64,000 nucleotides of DNA from Erodium maritimum (GCA_963921825.1 OY997592.1:64190336-64254335), one strand, 5' to 3'; counted from the stretch's first letter, positions 21,805-34,856 are shown. Notes: a model not told the origin generated them from the sequence alone. A program made the numbers and translations.

Positions 21805-22598
21805 AGAAATAGTGCACAATGTTTTGTCCACGTCGTCTGGCTACCCTTATGAATCGTCCACACACTTCTGTTAGAAAAGTGTAATAGCAGAACCTGAATT
21901 GACAATTTTGCCCTTTTGGTTTGAAATTCAAAAATAAGAATGAGTTAAAAGACTGATTACCCTCAATTTTGCCTTTTTGGTTTGAAATTCAAAAATTCAT
22001 ATTCTAATTTAAAAAATAAATAAAATTTCAGTTTTTTAAAAAAAATACAAAAAATCAGTTTTTTTTTAAAATTTAATTAATATTTTATTATATATATTTT
22101 TTATTTTTATTTTTTCTTATTTTTATACAAAAAAGGGAACTTGGGTAAAAAATTAAAAAAAAACAAATATAATTAAATAATAATTAAATAAAAAACTGAT
22201 TTTTATGTATTTTTTAAATTAAAATATGATTTTTGAAAATAAAAAATGAATTAAAAAAAACTGATTTCTATGTATTTTTTTAAGTTAAAATCTGAATTTT
22301 TGAAAATAAAAATAATTTTAATAAATAATAACTGAATTTATATAAAAAAATTATTTTATTTGTCTATTTATTTTTTTTTAATTTTTTTTATTAGAAAGGG
22401 TAGAATGGTAATGTCTCATGCAAAAGTCAAAAGGAAAAGTCAAAAGATTCATGATAAGGGTAAAATGGTCATTTCAGTTATATTTTAACTGCACATGTAT
22501 AACAGAAATGGAATATTCCGTTAATTTTTCTAACAAAAGTGTGTGGACGATTCATAAGGGTAGCTAGACGACGTGTACAAAACATTGTGCACTATTTC
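21805..22598. mobile_element. Foldback (long-TIR) element, non-coding
   Basis: Two arms of about 74 bp are inverted copies of each other: 21805-21878 and 22526-22598, differing at about four sites by eye (core ACCCTTATGAATCGTCCACA). The roughly 650 bp between them is very AT-rich and non-coding, with a repeated TTTTGGTTTGAAATTCAAAAA near 21915 and 21978. No transposase is present. It is a foldback or MITE-like DNA element of unassigned superfamily. I could not define a target-site duplication. Confidence 0.72.
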
Positions 22599-22839
22599 GT
22601 TTGTGGACGAAACATTAGTGCATGTTTTGACAATTATCCCTAAATTAAATAAGTAAGATTAAACTTTACTTCAAAAAAAAGGTTGGAATCAGAACAAATG
22701 TGCGTAGCACAAAAGCTATCCATTTATCTCGAAATTTTAAAATGTAAGCTCAAATTTAGAGACAGATCGATTTCGGAAGGTGGCGTTGTCGGGAAGGTAG
22801 GCCGAACTGATAATGGAAAGGCTTGCGAGGTAAGCCTCT
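22599..22839. other. Short intergenic stretch
   Basis: Sequence between the foldback element and the copia remnant. An A-run at about 22672-22680 could be the tail of a truncated retro-insertion. No gene is seen. Confidence 0.4.
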
Positions 22840-24417
22840 CCACTATCATTAAACGGACGAAAGCTGGATTTTCCATCGCAGTTTATGTTGATGATTTGAA
22901 CATCATTGGAACGCATGATGAACTTGTAGAGATGATAGAGTACTTGAAAAGTGAATTCAAAATGAAAGACTTGGGAAAAACAAAATTTTGTCTTGGTCTT
23001 CAGATTGAATATTTGTCGAAGTGAATTTTTGTTCACCAGTCATCATATATTGAGAAGATCCTTAAACGATTCAATATGGATAATTCAAATCCTTTGAGTT
23101 CCCCCATGGTTGTTTGATCACTCGATTTGAAAAAGGATTCATTTCGCCCCCGAGAAGAAGAAGAAGACTCCTTGGTCCCAAAGTACCATATCTTGGTCTC
23201 GAAGTACCATTTTTTAGTGACATTGGGGAGTTAATGTATCTTGCTAATTACACCCATCACGATATAGCATTTTCTGTTAATTTTCTAGCAAGATTTAATT
23301 ATTCTCCGACTCAAAGACATTGGACTGGTGTCAAATAAATTTTTTGATATCTTCGAGAAACATTAGATATGGGTTTATTTTACTCAAAAGACTTGAAGTC
23401 TGGATTGGTTGGATATGTTGATACTGGATATTTATCTGATCCCCACAAAGCGTGGACATAAACTGGGTATGTATTTACATATGATGACACCGCTACATTT
23501 TGGCGCTCAACAAAATAGACCCTTACAACCACTTCTTCAATCACGCTGAGTTGATAGCTCTTCATGAAGCAAGTCGTGAATGTATATGACTAAGGTCTTT
23601 GATCCATCATATCCGAAAACCATGCGATCTTTCAATAAATAAAGGAAGTCCAACTATCTTATACAAAGATAATACAGCCCGTATAGCTCAGATCAAATAA
23701 GATTACATCAAAGGAGATAAAAGGAAATTAAGTTCTTCTTTACTCATGAACTTCATAAAAAGGAGATATTGATGTTTGTTAAATTGGCTCTTGTGATAAT
23801 CTTGCAGATTTGTTCATTAAAGCGCTTCCTACAACTTCATTTGAAAAATTGGTCTACAAAACCGACATGAGAAAACTCCGTGATTTATGAGGAAATATAT
23901 GGAGATGTTGCAATGAGGGGGATAAATACGTGTTACACTCTCTTTCCCTTGCTTTAGGTTTTATCCCAATATGTTTTCCTAACAAGGTTTTTAATGAGGT
24001 AACTTCTATATGTATTGTACAAATTATGTACTCTTTTTCCTTCTAGGGTTTTTCCTAGAAAGATTTTAACGAGGCACAATAGTATTTGTACGTGTCATCC
24101 AAATGGGAGTGTTGTGAAAATATGTGTTGGAGGACTACTTCAATTCATGGAAGATTCTAGTCTTATGTTGCAAGACCTTTAGCTTTCCATTTCCCTTCTT
24201 AATGTATATATTAATGTATATAGATTAAATATGTTATTAAGGTTCTGACCTCTCATGTTATGAACCTATGAATAAAGGCTATTGTAAATGATGAAATAAT
24301 ACGAATACAACAATTTATTCTACTTTTTCCATGTTCTCTTATTTTCTCTAATGTTGCTCTTCCATCTACAACATGTTGTTCTTCCATTAACAAGATATTG
24401 TTCTTACTTTCACAACA
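22840..24417 (+). mobile_element. Ty1/copia fossil, 3' part with 3' LTR
   Basis: The late part of a copia pol remains: reverse transcriptase with the YVDD box (SIAVYVDDLNIIGTHDELVE, about 22875-22935) and KDLGKTKFCLGLQIEY, then copia RNase H pieces (about 23390-23880). A polypurine tract, CCAAATGGGAG, precedes the 3' LTR. Everything upstream of the RT is absent or unrecognisable. It is broken in many places and looks old. A pair of LTRs is not available for dating. Confidence 0.85.
24110..24417 (+). repeat. 3' LTR of the copia fossil (308 bp)
   Basis: It starts TGTTGTG and ends CACAACA, a perfect 7-bp terminal inverted repeat with the TG...CA ends of LTRs. It is preceded by a polypurine tract. 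The size is normal for plant copia LTRs. Confidence 0.8.
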
Positions 24418-24699
24418 TTATTGTGGTTGAGACCGATTAGGGTCTTTTAAGGGTTTAATTGTTTTTTCCTTAATTGGAGTGTCTTTTATTTATTGGGGAT
24501 GATATGGAAATAGACCAATTTGGGTCTATAGACCACTGATTCGATAAAAATTACCAAAATACTATTCATTGAGTAAACATTAATTTAATGGGAAAACATA
24601 TTTATAGCCGATAATTTTTACGTTAACAGGAATATGGGAAATTAAAAACACGAACACGAAAAAGATAAAACATAAAATACTATCGGGCCTCATGCAAAG
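24418..24699. other. Short intergenic stretch
   Basis: AT-rich sequence with a local repeat of GACC...GGGTCT type. One end of the PIF/Harbinger element should lie here or just beyond, but no clear terminal inverted repeat was found. Confidence 0.4.
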
Positions 24700-25317
24700 T
24701 TGTTGAAACGACGCCACTTTTCGAAATCTCGAACCATTTTCCGCTAATCATGCTTCGGGAACTCAAGATCAACATTGTGTTTGTAGTGTTTGCAATCATC
24801 CATGAACACCTTAGCTTTGGTGGTATTTGGATCGTGTTCACGGCGACATTGCAAGAAAATGTCCTTAAAAGCCTGAACCCGTTTGTTCCACTTTTTTCAG
24901 TGGTCCTTACACTGCTTCACGATATAAGGATATAGTTGTCGGTCAAGGAGCAGCCACTTCCAAGCATCAGACATGGTCTACCAATATTCTGACTTCGCGC
25001 GACGAAGCCACATCATGCACAAACGGTTCTCCTTCTCGAGAATCCATGTTGGTGTCAGACACAGATTCAGAATTCAAAAGGAGGTTTCTACTATAACCTG
25101 ACTGGAGATTCAGGCCACAAAGAAGGAATATAAGATGGGTGGAATCAAAACAAAAAGAAGAAGAGGAATGGATATGAAGAATCAGAAAATATGGGACGTT
25201 ATCGGGGGCATAATCTGAAGAAGGTAGAGAAGATGAGCCGCCGCGTTTTATGGGGTATTTATTGTAGATTGGGTGGGTCGAGTTAATAGTGGGACTTGGT
25301 GAGCCTAATAGGCCCAC
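24700..25317 (-). pseudogene. PIF/Harbinger MYB-like helper remnant
   Basis: An open stretch (25317-24967) contains MDSREGEPFVHDVASSREVR. Past its stop (minus strand, frame changed) lie segments reading like HLKKWNKR and FKDIFLQCRR, similar to the MYB/SANT-like helper of plant Harbinger elements. Position and orientation next to the transposase support the call. The similarity is weaker than for the transposase. Confidence 0.5.
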
Positions 25318-26049
25318 CAGAATAAAATAATAACAAAATAAAAGAACAAACGATTACAAAATAACACGAACATTTTGAATACAAGATCGAAATAAAAACA
25401 TGAATACAAAATCAAACAAACAAGCCGGATAAAAAATCTAAGACATTGAAACATATATTACATCTGTTGAGGTAATTCATTGCTTGAATGAGAACAATCA
25501 TAAGTTGTTCATGGTTGGTCTTCTCTTCCGGGGCCCATTCAGAGGTGTCAAGAGCAATGACATTGGCATATTGCTTTAACAACGAGTTGTAGCATCAAAA
25601 CGACTAGGTTTTGGTGCGCTTGACCTAACACACCGACGATATTCTAACATTTACTTATGGAGTCTTGGGGATAGACCAGCGGCGTTATCGAAAACACATG
25701 ACTCGTTATCGGAATCCATTAATGTAAGACTATGAAATAAATTCAAGTTCGTAGTTTGAAATTGTGGAGGTAAATATAAGGGGTTTTATACAGGTAATGA
25801 GATGGTAGAGTGGCCATAGCTAGGACTTTGGATTGGGTAGCCTATTGGTCAAAGGATTATGGTGGAGATTTGACGTAGAACATGCTTGGGATGGGGCGAC
25901 GTAAAAAATACTAAAACATTAAATTGAAAAGTACATTAATTAAAATGAGAAAGTACATAACCAAACATGAAAACAAATTCGATAGTAGAAAACTGAACGA
26001 AAACGAAAATAATAATGAGAATGGAAACACTATACATCATCTTCATCAA

Positions 26050-26960
26050 CGACCGACATTTCACGTTGAACAACGTCAAGATATGTTCTATGAGGTCATT
26101 TTTCATTTGAACAGAACATGTTGATTCTCCAGGTGGCGACTATGCACTGTAGAGAATCATAATTTAGTAGTGGACCTAGGTGGACGGAAGATGTGGTGCT
26201 TCATCGTGCAAAGGTTTGATATAAATTTTGTACGATTCACATCATCTTTCACAATCATCCTGAAGATGATTATGCAGGCCATTATGATGGCCCCAATTTT
26301 CGCTCATCCTATGTTCTGGCTAGACGAGTGATGATATGGAGCCGAGCTTGTAGAATTCCGAGAGCCTTCTCGACATCCTTCCTCGTGACCTCTTGTTTCC
26401 TAGCGTACAACATATGCTTTTATAGTAGGGGCGCCGATATGGACTTTACAAAAGTTGTCCACGAGGGTATATTCCATAACATAAATAGTAAGGAGTGTTG
26501 TAATCATGACCCTTAACCTGAAATGCAAATGTTGATTGGGGAACGACATGTATGTGATTGAACAACATAAATTGATTCAACACGTTGATGTCGTTGTACG
26601 ACCTGGACATACTAAAAACGCGTGCAAAAACCACAAGTCGGTTCCCGCCACCACTTCGGCATAATAGTCGGCCCGATAGCGAAATAATCTCTACGCTCGT
26701 GTACCCTTAATAAGCTTTGGGGCAATTTTTCCAAGCCCAATGGATGCAATTAAGACTGCCAACAGAACTGAGGAACCCACATGTTTTATTGACACATAGT
26801 AGGTGGGCGATATCATTCTCGTTCAGCTTGCGAAAATTTGTTGGGCCGAACACACGTATGACGACGAAACAAAACTTATACATGCACTTAAGGGCACAAT
26901 TTCAGATATTTTCTGATACTCCACCAAGTTATCGACAGAAGAGCCGTAACATAGCGAACA
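26050..26960 (-). pseudogene. PIF/Harbinger transposase remnant
   Basis: Transposase of the DDE superfamily, recognised by GSLNCIHWAWKNCP (about 26730), SMSRSYNDINVLN (about 26600) and YYLCYGIYPRGQ (about 26455). The reading frame shifts several times and has internal stops, so no catalytic protein can be made. It ends close to the region where the DXO1-like gene's promoter should begin. Confidence 0.78.
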
Positions 26961-27339
26961 GATAACAACCGTACATTTTTGGTAAGGGGGAACCTGGGCT
27001 CACCTCGACATCTGGGTTGCCGATCAACATCTTCGTTGTAGATTCGTATCTATCGTTGTTTCAGTCAGCATCGATCGAATCATATACAATCTCCGTCCGA
27101 TTCGACGTTGTAAAAACCCCGAATATCCTTTTTCGACGCAATTTACAGCTTTTCGATGACCATACAACAAGATTTGGGGACATATTCGACCAAACAGCTG
27201 CTCTAACGTCATTCAGTTTCCAAATCCATTGTTCTAGTCTCGACTCGGATCTTTTATTCGGATCGGATTTTCTGTTGACCCGACCCAACCTAATTTCTTC
27301 ATCTCACACACATCTCAGATTGACATCAAACCAGCGACT

Positions 27340-30300
27340 ATGGATTTCCCAGATTTATTCGGGGAGCTTGACAATGATCAAGACGGGACACACGAATCCT
27401 CTTCCACATCGGCTTCCTCCTCATCTTCTTCATCGTCTTCAGCTTCGTCTTCGTCCAACGGCAGTGGCCGGAGTCGCAGCCGCAGTGGAAGTGGCAGTGG
27501 GAGCGGGGAAGAGGACGAGAACGGAGAAGAGGTAGAGAACAAAAGGGTTCATGGTGATTACGAAGAGAAAGACCTGTTTGGGTCTGATAATGAAGATTAC
27601 TGTAAAACCCCTGCTTCTAGTCCTTTTCCCATTCCAGGTATTTAATTTTATTTTTAATTGCTACTTCAGATTATGCTGCTTTGATCCCATTACATATATG
27701 GAGTTTGCTCATTGGCATTTATTGCATCTGTGATTTCAATTTCTTCTATGCTTTTCAAAATTCATGTAGGTGTAGTTCTTGATTAAGCTACATGGTTTTG
27801 TAACATATGCAATTGCTTCAATTTTGTAGTTTCTTTGGAACTAGCCTTTTCTTAATGGGAGAGGCTGAAATTGTGAAATGCTTATGTATGAAGTCATTTT
27901 TATATCTCAAAAAGATCAGGACAAAATTGGTCTCACATTGTATCATACCTGCAATAAGGTATGCTTTTGGGTTTACCACAAAAAAAAGGACGTAACTTTA
28001 CCACCTAATTTAATACAGGATGATTTCAGGGCAATATGTCCAGTTAGCAGTATGGCAATCTAATGTTGTCTGTTTGATTTCACAGTTTTTTTTTTTGTTT
28101 TAATTGGGGACTGACTGTACAAACCTGCGGTAAGGTATGCTTTCGGATTTACCCCCAAAAAAGGGACGTCAATTGTAAGTATAAATGGATATGTATGGGC
28201 TGGTTTCCATTTCCATGTAGCTGAAGGAAACACAAGATGTGAAAGAGAAAGAAAGCCTAGAATTAAACCAAATGTGAAGATTATGAGTCAACTAAGAGAA
28301 GCTCTAATATTGCATCATTTTCAGAAAATACATTAGGCTAGTATGTAGACTAATCAAACTTTGAAGAACAAGCAGAACTTTTTGTTTTCAGATTTATTTC
28401 ATTTAAAATGAATGACAGGATTTGAGCAGTTTTTGAGTTTGACTACAACTCTGTTCTTTTTCAAGTTTATGCGAAGGTAATTGCTTATGCTAGTATGTAG
28501 TGCATTTTAAATAAGTCAGGAAATGTGTTGTTCCAAGTTCAAAGATAACACTGTTTATGTACAATGGATTATGTCTGTGGTTTACTTTAGTCGATCCAAA
28601 GTTGATTTTTCCAGATTGTAGTGTTTTCATGAAAAAATCATTACATTTGTATCTGCACATCTTAGCTTTCAACCTTTTGATTTCGAAAAAGGAAAAATCA
28701 TTGATGACTGAGGATAACTCTTGTGCAGTTCATGTGTTCAAGTGATTCAGGTTGTGTTTGTATTAGAGTTTGGGAATGGGAATGAGAATCACCTTAATTT
28801 GTGTGTAATTTAGTTTCATCTCATTTTGATTCCCTTCTCATTGCCAAACCATCTCATATGCATATATCGATTCACATTTTTAAAATGAGAATGAAAACAA
28901 GGTGATGTGAGGGAATGACAATTGATATATGGATCACACAGTTTTTCTCTCATATACTCACAAAGGAGGGGGTGGTTCTCATTCCCACACAAAAGCTTAT
29001 CCAAATGCATCCCCAAATACAATGTGAAAGAAGAGCTGTTTTGATCCATTTTGGAAACCGGTACTAGTTGTGGAGTGTTTGATGAATAAGGTTCTATTAG
29101 TTATGCAAAAGTAACATCTGATGGTAAAATTGTAGTATAACATTACCCTAGAGAGCTTTTTTCCCCGATGTTTGGTGTACATTGATAACATACTCTATTA
29201 AGGGATAGGGATCTATTCCACATCAACAAAAGAGATTCCTTTTTAAATTATTTCCGGCAGCTGATATGCGTGGTGCTTGATAACCATATAAAGCCGTCTA
29301 TTGGGTAGGCTCACAATTTAACCACGTGAAGCTGTTTGTTTGCCCTCTTGAAATTTTAGTGTATGCTATAAGGCATTTTGGTTTTCATCCAATGTAATAA
29401 TCATTCATCGATAGTTAAAATATATCTTAAGGGATCTTTATGGTAGTGCTAAGACTTATTTATCTCACATATATATATGTGTATATATATTCTTCAAACT
29501 CATTGAGATCTCTTTCAGTTTTGCCTGTTATACACAATACAAACAATCCGGGAAGAGGGGGTTCTGGGCGTGGTCGAGGTCGTTGGCAAAATGATAGAGG
29601 AGGACCAGGCATTCTTCCCCGACCTGGACCTTATTCCCAGAGGCAAAATTTTGGGTTTGGTTCAAAGTTCATGAACGGCCCTCGTGATGAACGATTTGTT
29701 TCTGAACTGAGGCTTTCAAAGAGTGAGGAGACATTGTCAAGAAAATGTATTGCTTTTCAGGAGGTAGAATGAGCTTTTCTAAATATGTTTCCTTTTCAAT
29801 ATCTGTTGTCATGCTACATGCATTTGGATTGCTATGCTCATATGATGTTGGTTATCCATGCGTTTAATTACTAATTTTCTGTCCCTAATCTGTACACCTT
29901 ATGAACTTTCTTTATGCCATCGATTATTCTTGTTGATAATTCAACAGCCTTGTGAGCTTGGTTGTTATAGTCGCATGGAAGGTGGAGATGTCTCTTTTGA
30001 TGATCGCAGCTTGGTATATTTCTATGGAGCCTGTTTTCTTATATTTTTTTATTCACTTTTTTCATTTGTGACTCACTCTTTTCTGCACAAATCCAGAGGC
30101 TTTTTAAACGGCTTATAACCCAAGGTATTGGAGCTGATTTGAATGAAGGTTTTGATACTTTTATTCCCAAAAAGGGTATGTCGTACAACTTAGGACATTG
30201 TATGGAATCGAATTTATCATACATGTACGGGACTGACTAATGACTATGTTGTATGACAATTTTTTGTTCATTCCTTAATCAGATCTGGGTTCGGAGGGTT

Positions 30301-33300
30301 TTGGTGATCTTCTAGCTTGCATTAGAGACAAGAATATTCCACTTCAAAATATCCATTTTGTGGTATGAAAAGTATTGCATTCCCGGATTTGATTATTCAT
30401 CAAGGCTTTTAATTTAAACACTTTTTCCATTTCTATTTCTCTTTTTGCAGACATACCGTAACAACCTTAATAAGGTAATTGATTGCCCCTTCAGATGTTG
30501 ACTATTAGTCAAATTCTTGTTAGTGTTGTTTCATTGCTTTAAACAATATCACTTAGTTTTTTTATCGTCTGATTAATATTTTTCATTACTTTTCTGTGTA
30601 TAGATTCTTGTTATTAAGCCACCTCTCAAACACTGAAACTGTGAATATTTTTGGTTCTTTGAACAAATTGTTTAAGGATGTCAATTTGAAGAAAATTGAT
30701 TTTAGCTCATTGGGCATTTTTTTCCAATACTCCAATTCATTTTCTTGTTTCATGTCAGATATTGGCTACTGCATATATTAGGCATGAACCTTGGGAAATG
30801 GGAGTATATAAAAGAAATGGTGTCGTCTATCTCGATGTCCATAAACTCCCAGAAAGGCCACAAAGTGAGTTGGATAAACGAAGGTACCGGTCATCCGTGT
30901 TCTATTTTCTGGACAGCACGTGTGGTTTTTATTTTAAAAAAATAAAGATGTGATTTTTTTGGATAAACTGTCCAAGCTTTTTCTCCGTTGTAAAAAAACT
31001 TTATCTGTTCATTTGATCTCTTCTGTCCTTTTTCCCTTATATATATATATTTTTGTCTGCGCATAAAGCAGTAAATCCTAACCTAACTCTTAATATGTCC
31101 CTAATCTCACCCCTCCCCCAGGAGAGGATCCACTAGGTTTCAAACACTGGACCTCTTATTAATTAGGTAGTGCCCGCTTGGACCAACAAAGCTACCCTAG
31201 GTGGTATTTTTTCACTCATTCAATATAAAATTTTGCATCCTCATAAAATTAAATGTATAAGTTATTTTAAAACCTTGATTGTGCATGGCTTTTGAAATGA
31301 AATCAAAAAACAAGTGACAGAAACTTAATTTACCATTACACATTAAAAACATGAAAACCTGATGAGAAACACTTGCTACTTATGGAGATTAAATAGCAGG
31401 TCATCAAGAAGGATGAAAATGAAACTTTAACCGAAATTCAGAACTTTGTCAAGTTTAGGATTAAGGTTCACAGTTACATGTACTTACATGTTTTAGGAAA
31501 AATGGCATAGAATTCCTTTCATGTTTGAGGGTGATAAATTATACCCTCTATCTGTACCAAAATAAGTGTCCTACTTTCCTTAATTGGATGTTCCCAAATA
31601 AGTGTCCCATCTCCTTTTTAAGGAATTGAATTATGCATTGAATGCCACTTACTAATCTTGTATGAGTTAGTTATTAGCGCATCAGTGTGTTAGCAAGTGG
31701 AGCAAGAGTGGCGGGAAAGTGTAGTATTTTTTTTCTCCCCAAAAGCAAACATGATTTTTTACTAATGATGGGAGTATTTATTATTGCTTATTACTGTCTC
31801 GAGATTTATAATTCAGTACGTATGGATAATCATGTAGCTGGTTTTTTACCTTCTAAATTATATTTGTTTATTTTTGCAGATGTTATTGGGGATATTGTTT
31901 TGAGAGCCTTGCTACTGAAGATCTAAGGGCTGATGGAGAAGGGATCCATCATGTTGATGCTAATGTTGAATACTGCGCAGTTATTAAAACAAAATTAGGA
32001 GCTCATCGCATTTTGATGGGTGCTGAAATGGATTGTTGTGATTCTACTGATGATGGGAGGAGGTTTTATATAGAGCTAAAAACAAGTCGTGAGGTTAGCT
32101 TGTTTATTTGGAATATTATTATGCTTGATTTATTTGGTTGACCTTTTTACTTTTGCAGAAGAACTTCTATGAATTAATGGTTACTGACCAATTTCATTGT
32201 TATTCCATAGTTGGATTATCATACGGAGGAAAGATTTGAGAGAGAAAAACTGCTTAAGTTTTGGGTATATTTAATTACTTTCCTTATGTTGTTGCCGTGT
32301 ATGTAATAATTGCTGTTAATGCTATTAAATACCAACACAGCATTTTTTCTATAGTTCTGTTCATATAAATTTATAGACTAAATTATTATTTAGTTTACTT
32401 TTAGATTTAGTCAAAGCAACAGTTGAATGCATTTTTTTAGTTTTGTTTCCATCATCATTGTGTCCTCGGATGTAAAAAGTATTTATCGTTCCCTTCTCAT
32501 CTCTTGTTTACCGATAACATACTATCTTTTTATATCTTGCATCATATTTATCTAAGTTATCTATTTGCATGAGAATACATAGATATAGTGCAATTTATCC
32601 TCTTTTAGAGGTTACGATTATCAACTATTTGAAACGATGATTATTATAGGGCAATCTGCCCCTGTTGTCAATATTCTTGTAAGTCAGATTATTTAGCTGA
32701 TTGAATTGCCGTTTTTATAGGTGTTTCTGTCTTCCCCCTTTTCCCCATCACATCCATTTTTTCTGTTGGTTTTGGTTTCTCTTCTAATTTGAATTCTGAA
32801 TGATTTATTTTATTGTAATTCTGTTTTTTATATATAAATATGTTTTAAAATACTTATTAATTATTGAAGAACATATTTGACCTTTTCCTTTCCAATGCAG
32901 ATCCAATCATTTCTAGCCGGTGTTCCATATATTGTAATTGGGTTTAGGTAATTCCTCTTACCATTTCATGTAATCTTCTCCTGCAATCTTCATAGAGATG
33001 GTCTTAGTTAAGTGGAAATTATTCCTACTTGGGATGATACATAGAGCAAAAACACACATTATTAACCATGCTTAAAACATCATTTTCATGCTAATGAGTG
33101 GCTATTTGGTGGGAATTTGGCTGATTTCTACCCAATTTATTCGTAATAAAGTATATATATTATTGGGTGCAGGGATGATAAGGGGCGGCTAGTCCGGACA
33201 GAGAGACTAAGAACCAAGGATATAACTCATAGAGTAAAAATGAAGAACTATTGGCAGGTAAATTATTGTCAGTGATGTTTTTTTCACTTACTTTGTGATG

Positions 33301-34439
33301 ACCTTCCATATATTAGGTAATGATTTTCCAGTTGCATTGTTCAGTAATGATTTTTGTCTTATGCAACAAAGATTTTTCATTTATGCAACAAGGATTTTTA
33401 GTTTACTCAGTAAATATATTTCACTTGATCTGTAACTATTTCTCGCTTACTTAGTAGTGAATTTCACTTATTTAGAAATTAGAAACCAATATGCAAACTT
33501 TTTTCATGGCAAATGAGATTGTGGAGGTATCACAATGAAAATGGAAGTCCGTGGAAGAGTTTAGATGTGAGTGAGAGAGAAAGAGACATGGAGAGAGATG
33601 GAGGCGGTGGTCAGGATAAATGAAAGAGAGGTCAATGATAGTTACTACAGTTTCTTTTCATTTTCCAATTTGGCCCACTTTGTTTGTTAATCGTCTATTG
33701 CACGGATAATAGTTATAATATTTACAAAATCATCATCTTGTTTTTCATTAAATCTGATGGTTGGTTACTATGATTTGGATGTCTAGGATAAGTATCTAGT
33801 GTCCATTTTCCTTTTGTAAGGGCGTGGATTATGGATTATACGTAGCAAGTGCGAGATACAAGGACATGGTGATCAACCAAACCCACAACAAATAACTTGG
33901 AAATGAATAGAAATGAAATACACATGTAACTGGATTATTATATTTTGATACTTAAATTTCTGTAAATGCCGATTCCAATGGGATTAAATGCTAATCAATA
34001 TATGAGATATATTCATATCTCTGCCCAAAACAGTGATAAAATATTTGTAGTGGTGGTTGACGATATATCCCTTGGTTATATAACACATGATATTGCAGGG
34101 GGGAGTGTGCCTAGCATTCGCTGACGAGGTACTATGCTGGCTTTATGGAACGGTCAAAGAAAGTTAGTTTCTTGCTCCTATGATCTCTTTTTTTTGCTTA
34201 TCTTTTTGCCTGCTTACATATTATATGAAGTGATGAATAATTCAGCGATATTCTTTTTGTTTCAATTTCCTCAGCAATCATATTATCTAGTTTTTTTTAT
34301 CACTGATGCTGCAATTATATTTGTAACTTCAGATGAAGATTACATACTACAGTTTGCTCCGCCTTTCAATCGGTTGGAGCTACTACAAGCTCAATCTTGT
34401 CCTGATGTAATTACTAACCATGTTCTGTGTCTGTCATGA
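27340..34439 (+). CDS. DXO1-like decapping nuclease (Rai1/DXO family)
   Basis: DXO/Rai1 proteins remove faulty or NAD caps from RNA 5' ends; in plants DXO1 also helps mRNA cap guanosine methylation. Thirteen exons join in frame to 495 aa: 27340-27637, 29519-29763, 29948-30013, 30097-30175, 30283-30362, 30451-30474, 30759-30883, 31880-32093, 32211-32264, 32901-32947, 33173-33257, 34099-34162, 34333-34439. All introns are GT-AG. The N-terminus (about residues 1-150) is the plant-type extension: acidic [13 protein letters not shown], a long Ser run, Arg-Ser and Gly-Ser stretches, then a [12 protein letters not shown] segment. The fold follows with [18 protein letters not shown], the metal and substrate residues E314 (GYCFE), E355 and D357 (GAEMD), and E371 and K373 (IELK). 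All family motifs are present, so it should be functional. The final residues NHVLCLS are the least certain. A PIF/Harbinger remnant ends about 380 bp upstream. Confidence 0.95.
27945..28172 (+). repeat. Divergent direct repeat pair in DXO1-like intron 1
   Basis: Two copies of a roughly 53-bp unit, AAGGTATGCTTTYGGRTTTAC followed by A-rich sequence and GGGACGT, lie at about 27945-27997 and 28120-28172. They differ at several sites and look like an old local duplication or paired ends of a small insertion. Confidence 0.5.
28752..29022. mobile_element. Possible MITE in DXO1-like intron 1
   Basis: The stretch starts GTTTGTATTAGAGTTTGGGAATGGGAATGAG-like (shown in part) and its other end reads, inverted, TGTATTTGGGGATGCATTTG and GTGTGGGAATGAGAACC. 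The arms are alike but not precise, as in old hAT-like or similar MITEs of plant introns. No target-site duplication was settled. Confidence 0.4.
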
Positions 34440-34804
34440 GTGCTACTTGCTAATTGTTCATTCTAATCGAATATTATGGGCAAACCAGGGCGTAGATTGT
34501 CAGATAATTTAAGTTCCTGGCTTAAACATAATTTTTGTCCTAGCATTGGGATCATCAGATTACATATATTATGGTTAGCCACTCTGAAACTGCTTTGGTG
34601 GAAAATGACATGAAAGATCTGTGGACCATTGTAATGAGCAAAAGAAATACAGCAATTTCTGTTTTTTTTTGGTGGCCTGTATTGCTGTATCATGTCATTG
34701 TACTACAATCAATTTCAGAATATATCATTTTATTACAGTTAATGATGTTTTGTAAGTCATTGCCCATAATAGTGTGTCATTGTGTGAAATGTTAAAATTA
34801 TCCT

Positions 34805-34810
34805 AATAAA
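34805..34810 (+). terminator. Candidate poly(A) signal for the DXO1-like gene
   Basis: An AATAAA hexamer lies about 370 bases after the stop codon in a T-rich context. This distance fits plant 3' UTRs, but the hexamer alone is weak evidence. Confidence 0.35.
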
Positions 34811-34856
34811 CTAAAATATTACAATGCAATGACATCACTCATATATAGAACTGTTA

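Larger units (their letters stand above)
24700..26960 (-). mobile_element. PIF/Harbinger DNA transposon remnant with MYB-like and transposase genes
   Basis: PIF/Harbinger elements carry a DDE transposase and a MYB/SANT-like helper that acts with it in target recognition and nuclear import. Both are visible on the minus strand. The transposase remnant (about 26960-26050) contains GSLNCIHWAWKNCPKAY and ARVFSMSRSYNDINVLNQ, both hallmarks of plant Harbinger transposases, then the YNTPYYLCYGIYP block and an IIMACII segment near the C-terminus. The helper-like frame begins about 25317 and includes MDSREGEPFVHDVASSREVR; its MYB-like part runs towards 24700. Stops and frameshifts break both genes, so the copy is inactive. 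Terminal repeats were not defined, so the ends are approximate. Confidence 0.78.

Noticed and set aside
27017-27535. 172-codon plus-strand frame overlapping the first DXO1-like exon
   Set aside because: It overlaps the real exon 1 in another frame, has no domain and no link to the downstream exons.
34134-34439. Continuous 101-codon frame across the last two DXO1-like exons
   Set aside because: It reads through a GT-AG intron (34163-34332). Family alignment supports separate exons, with the second starting [12 protein letters not shown].
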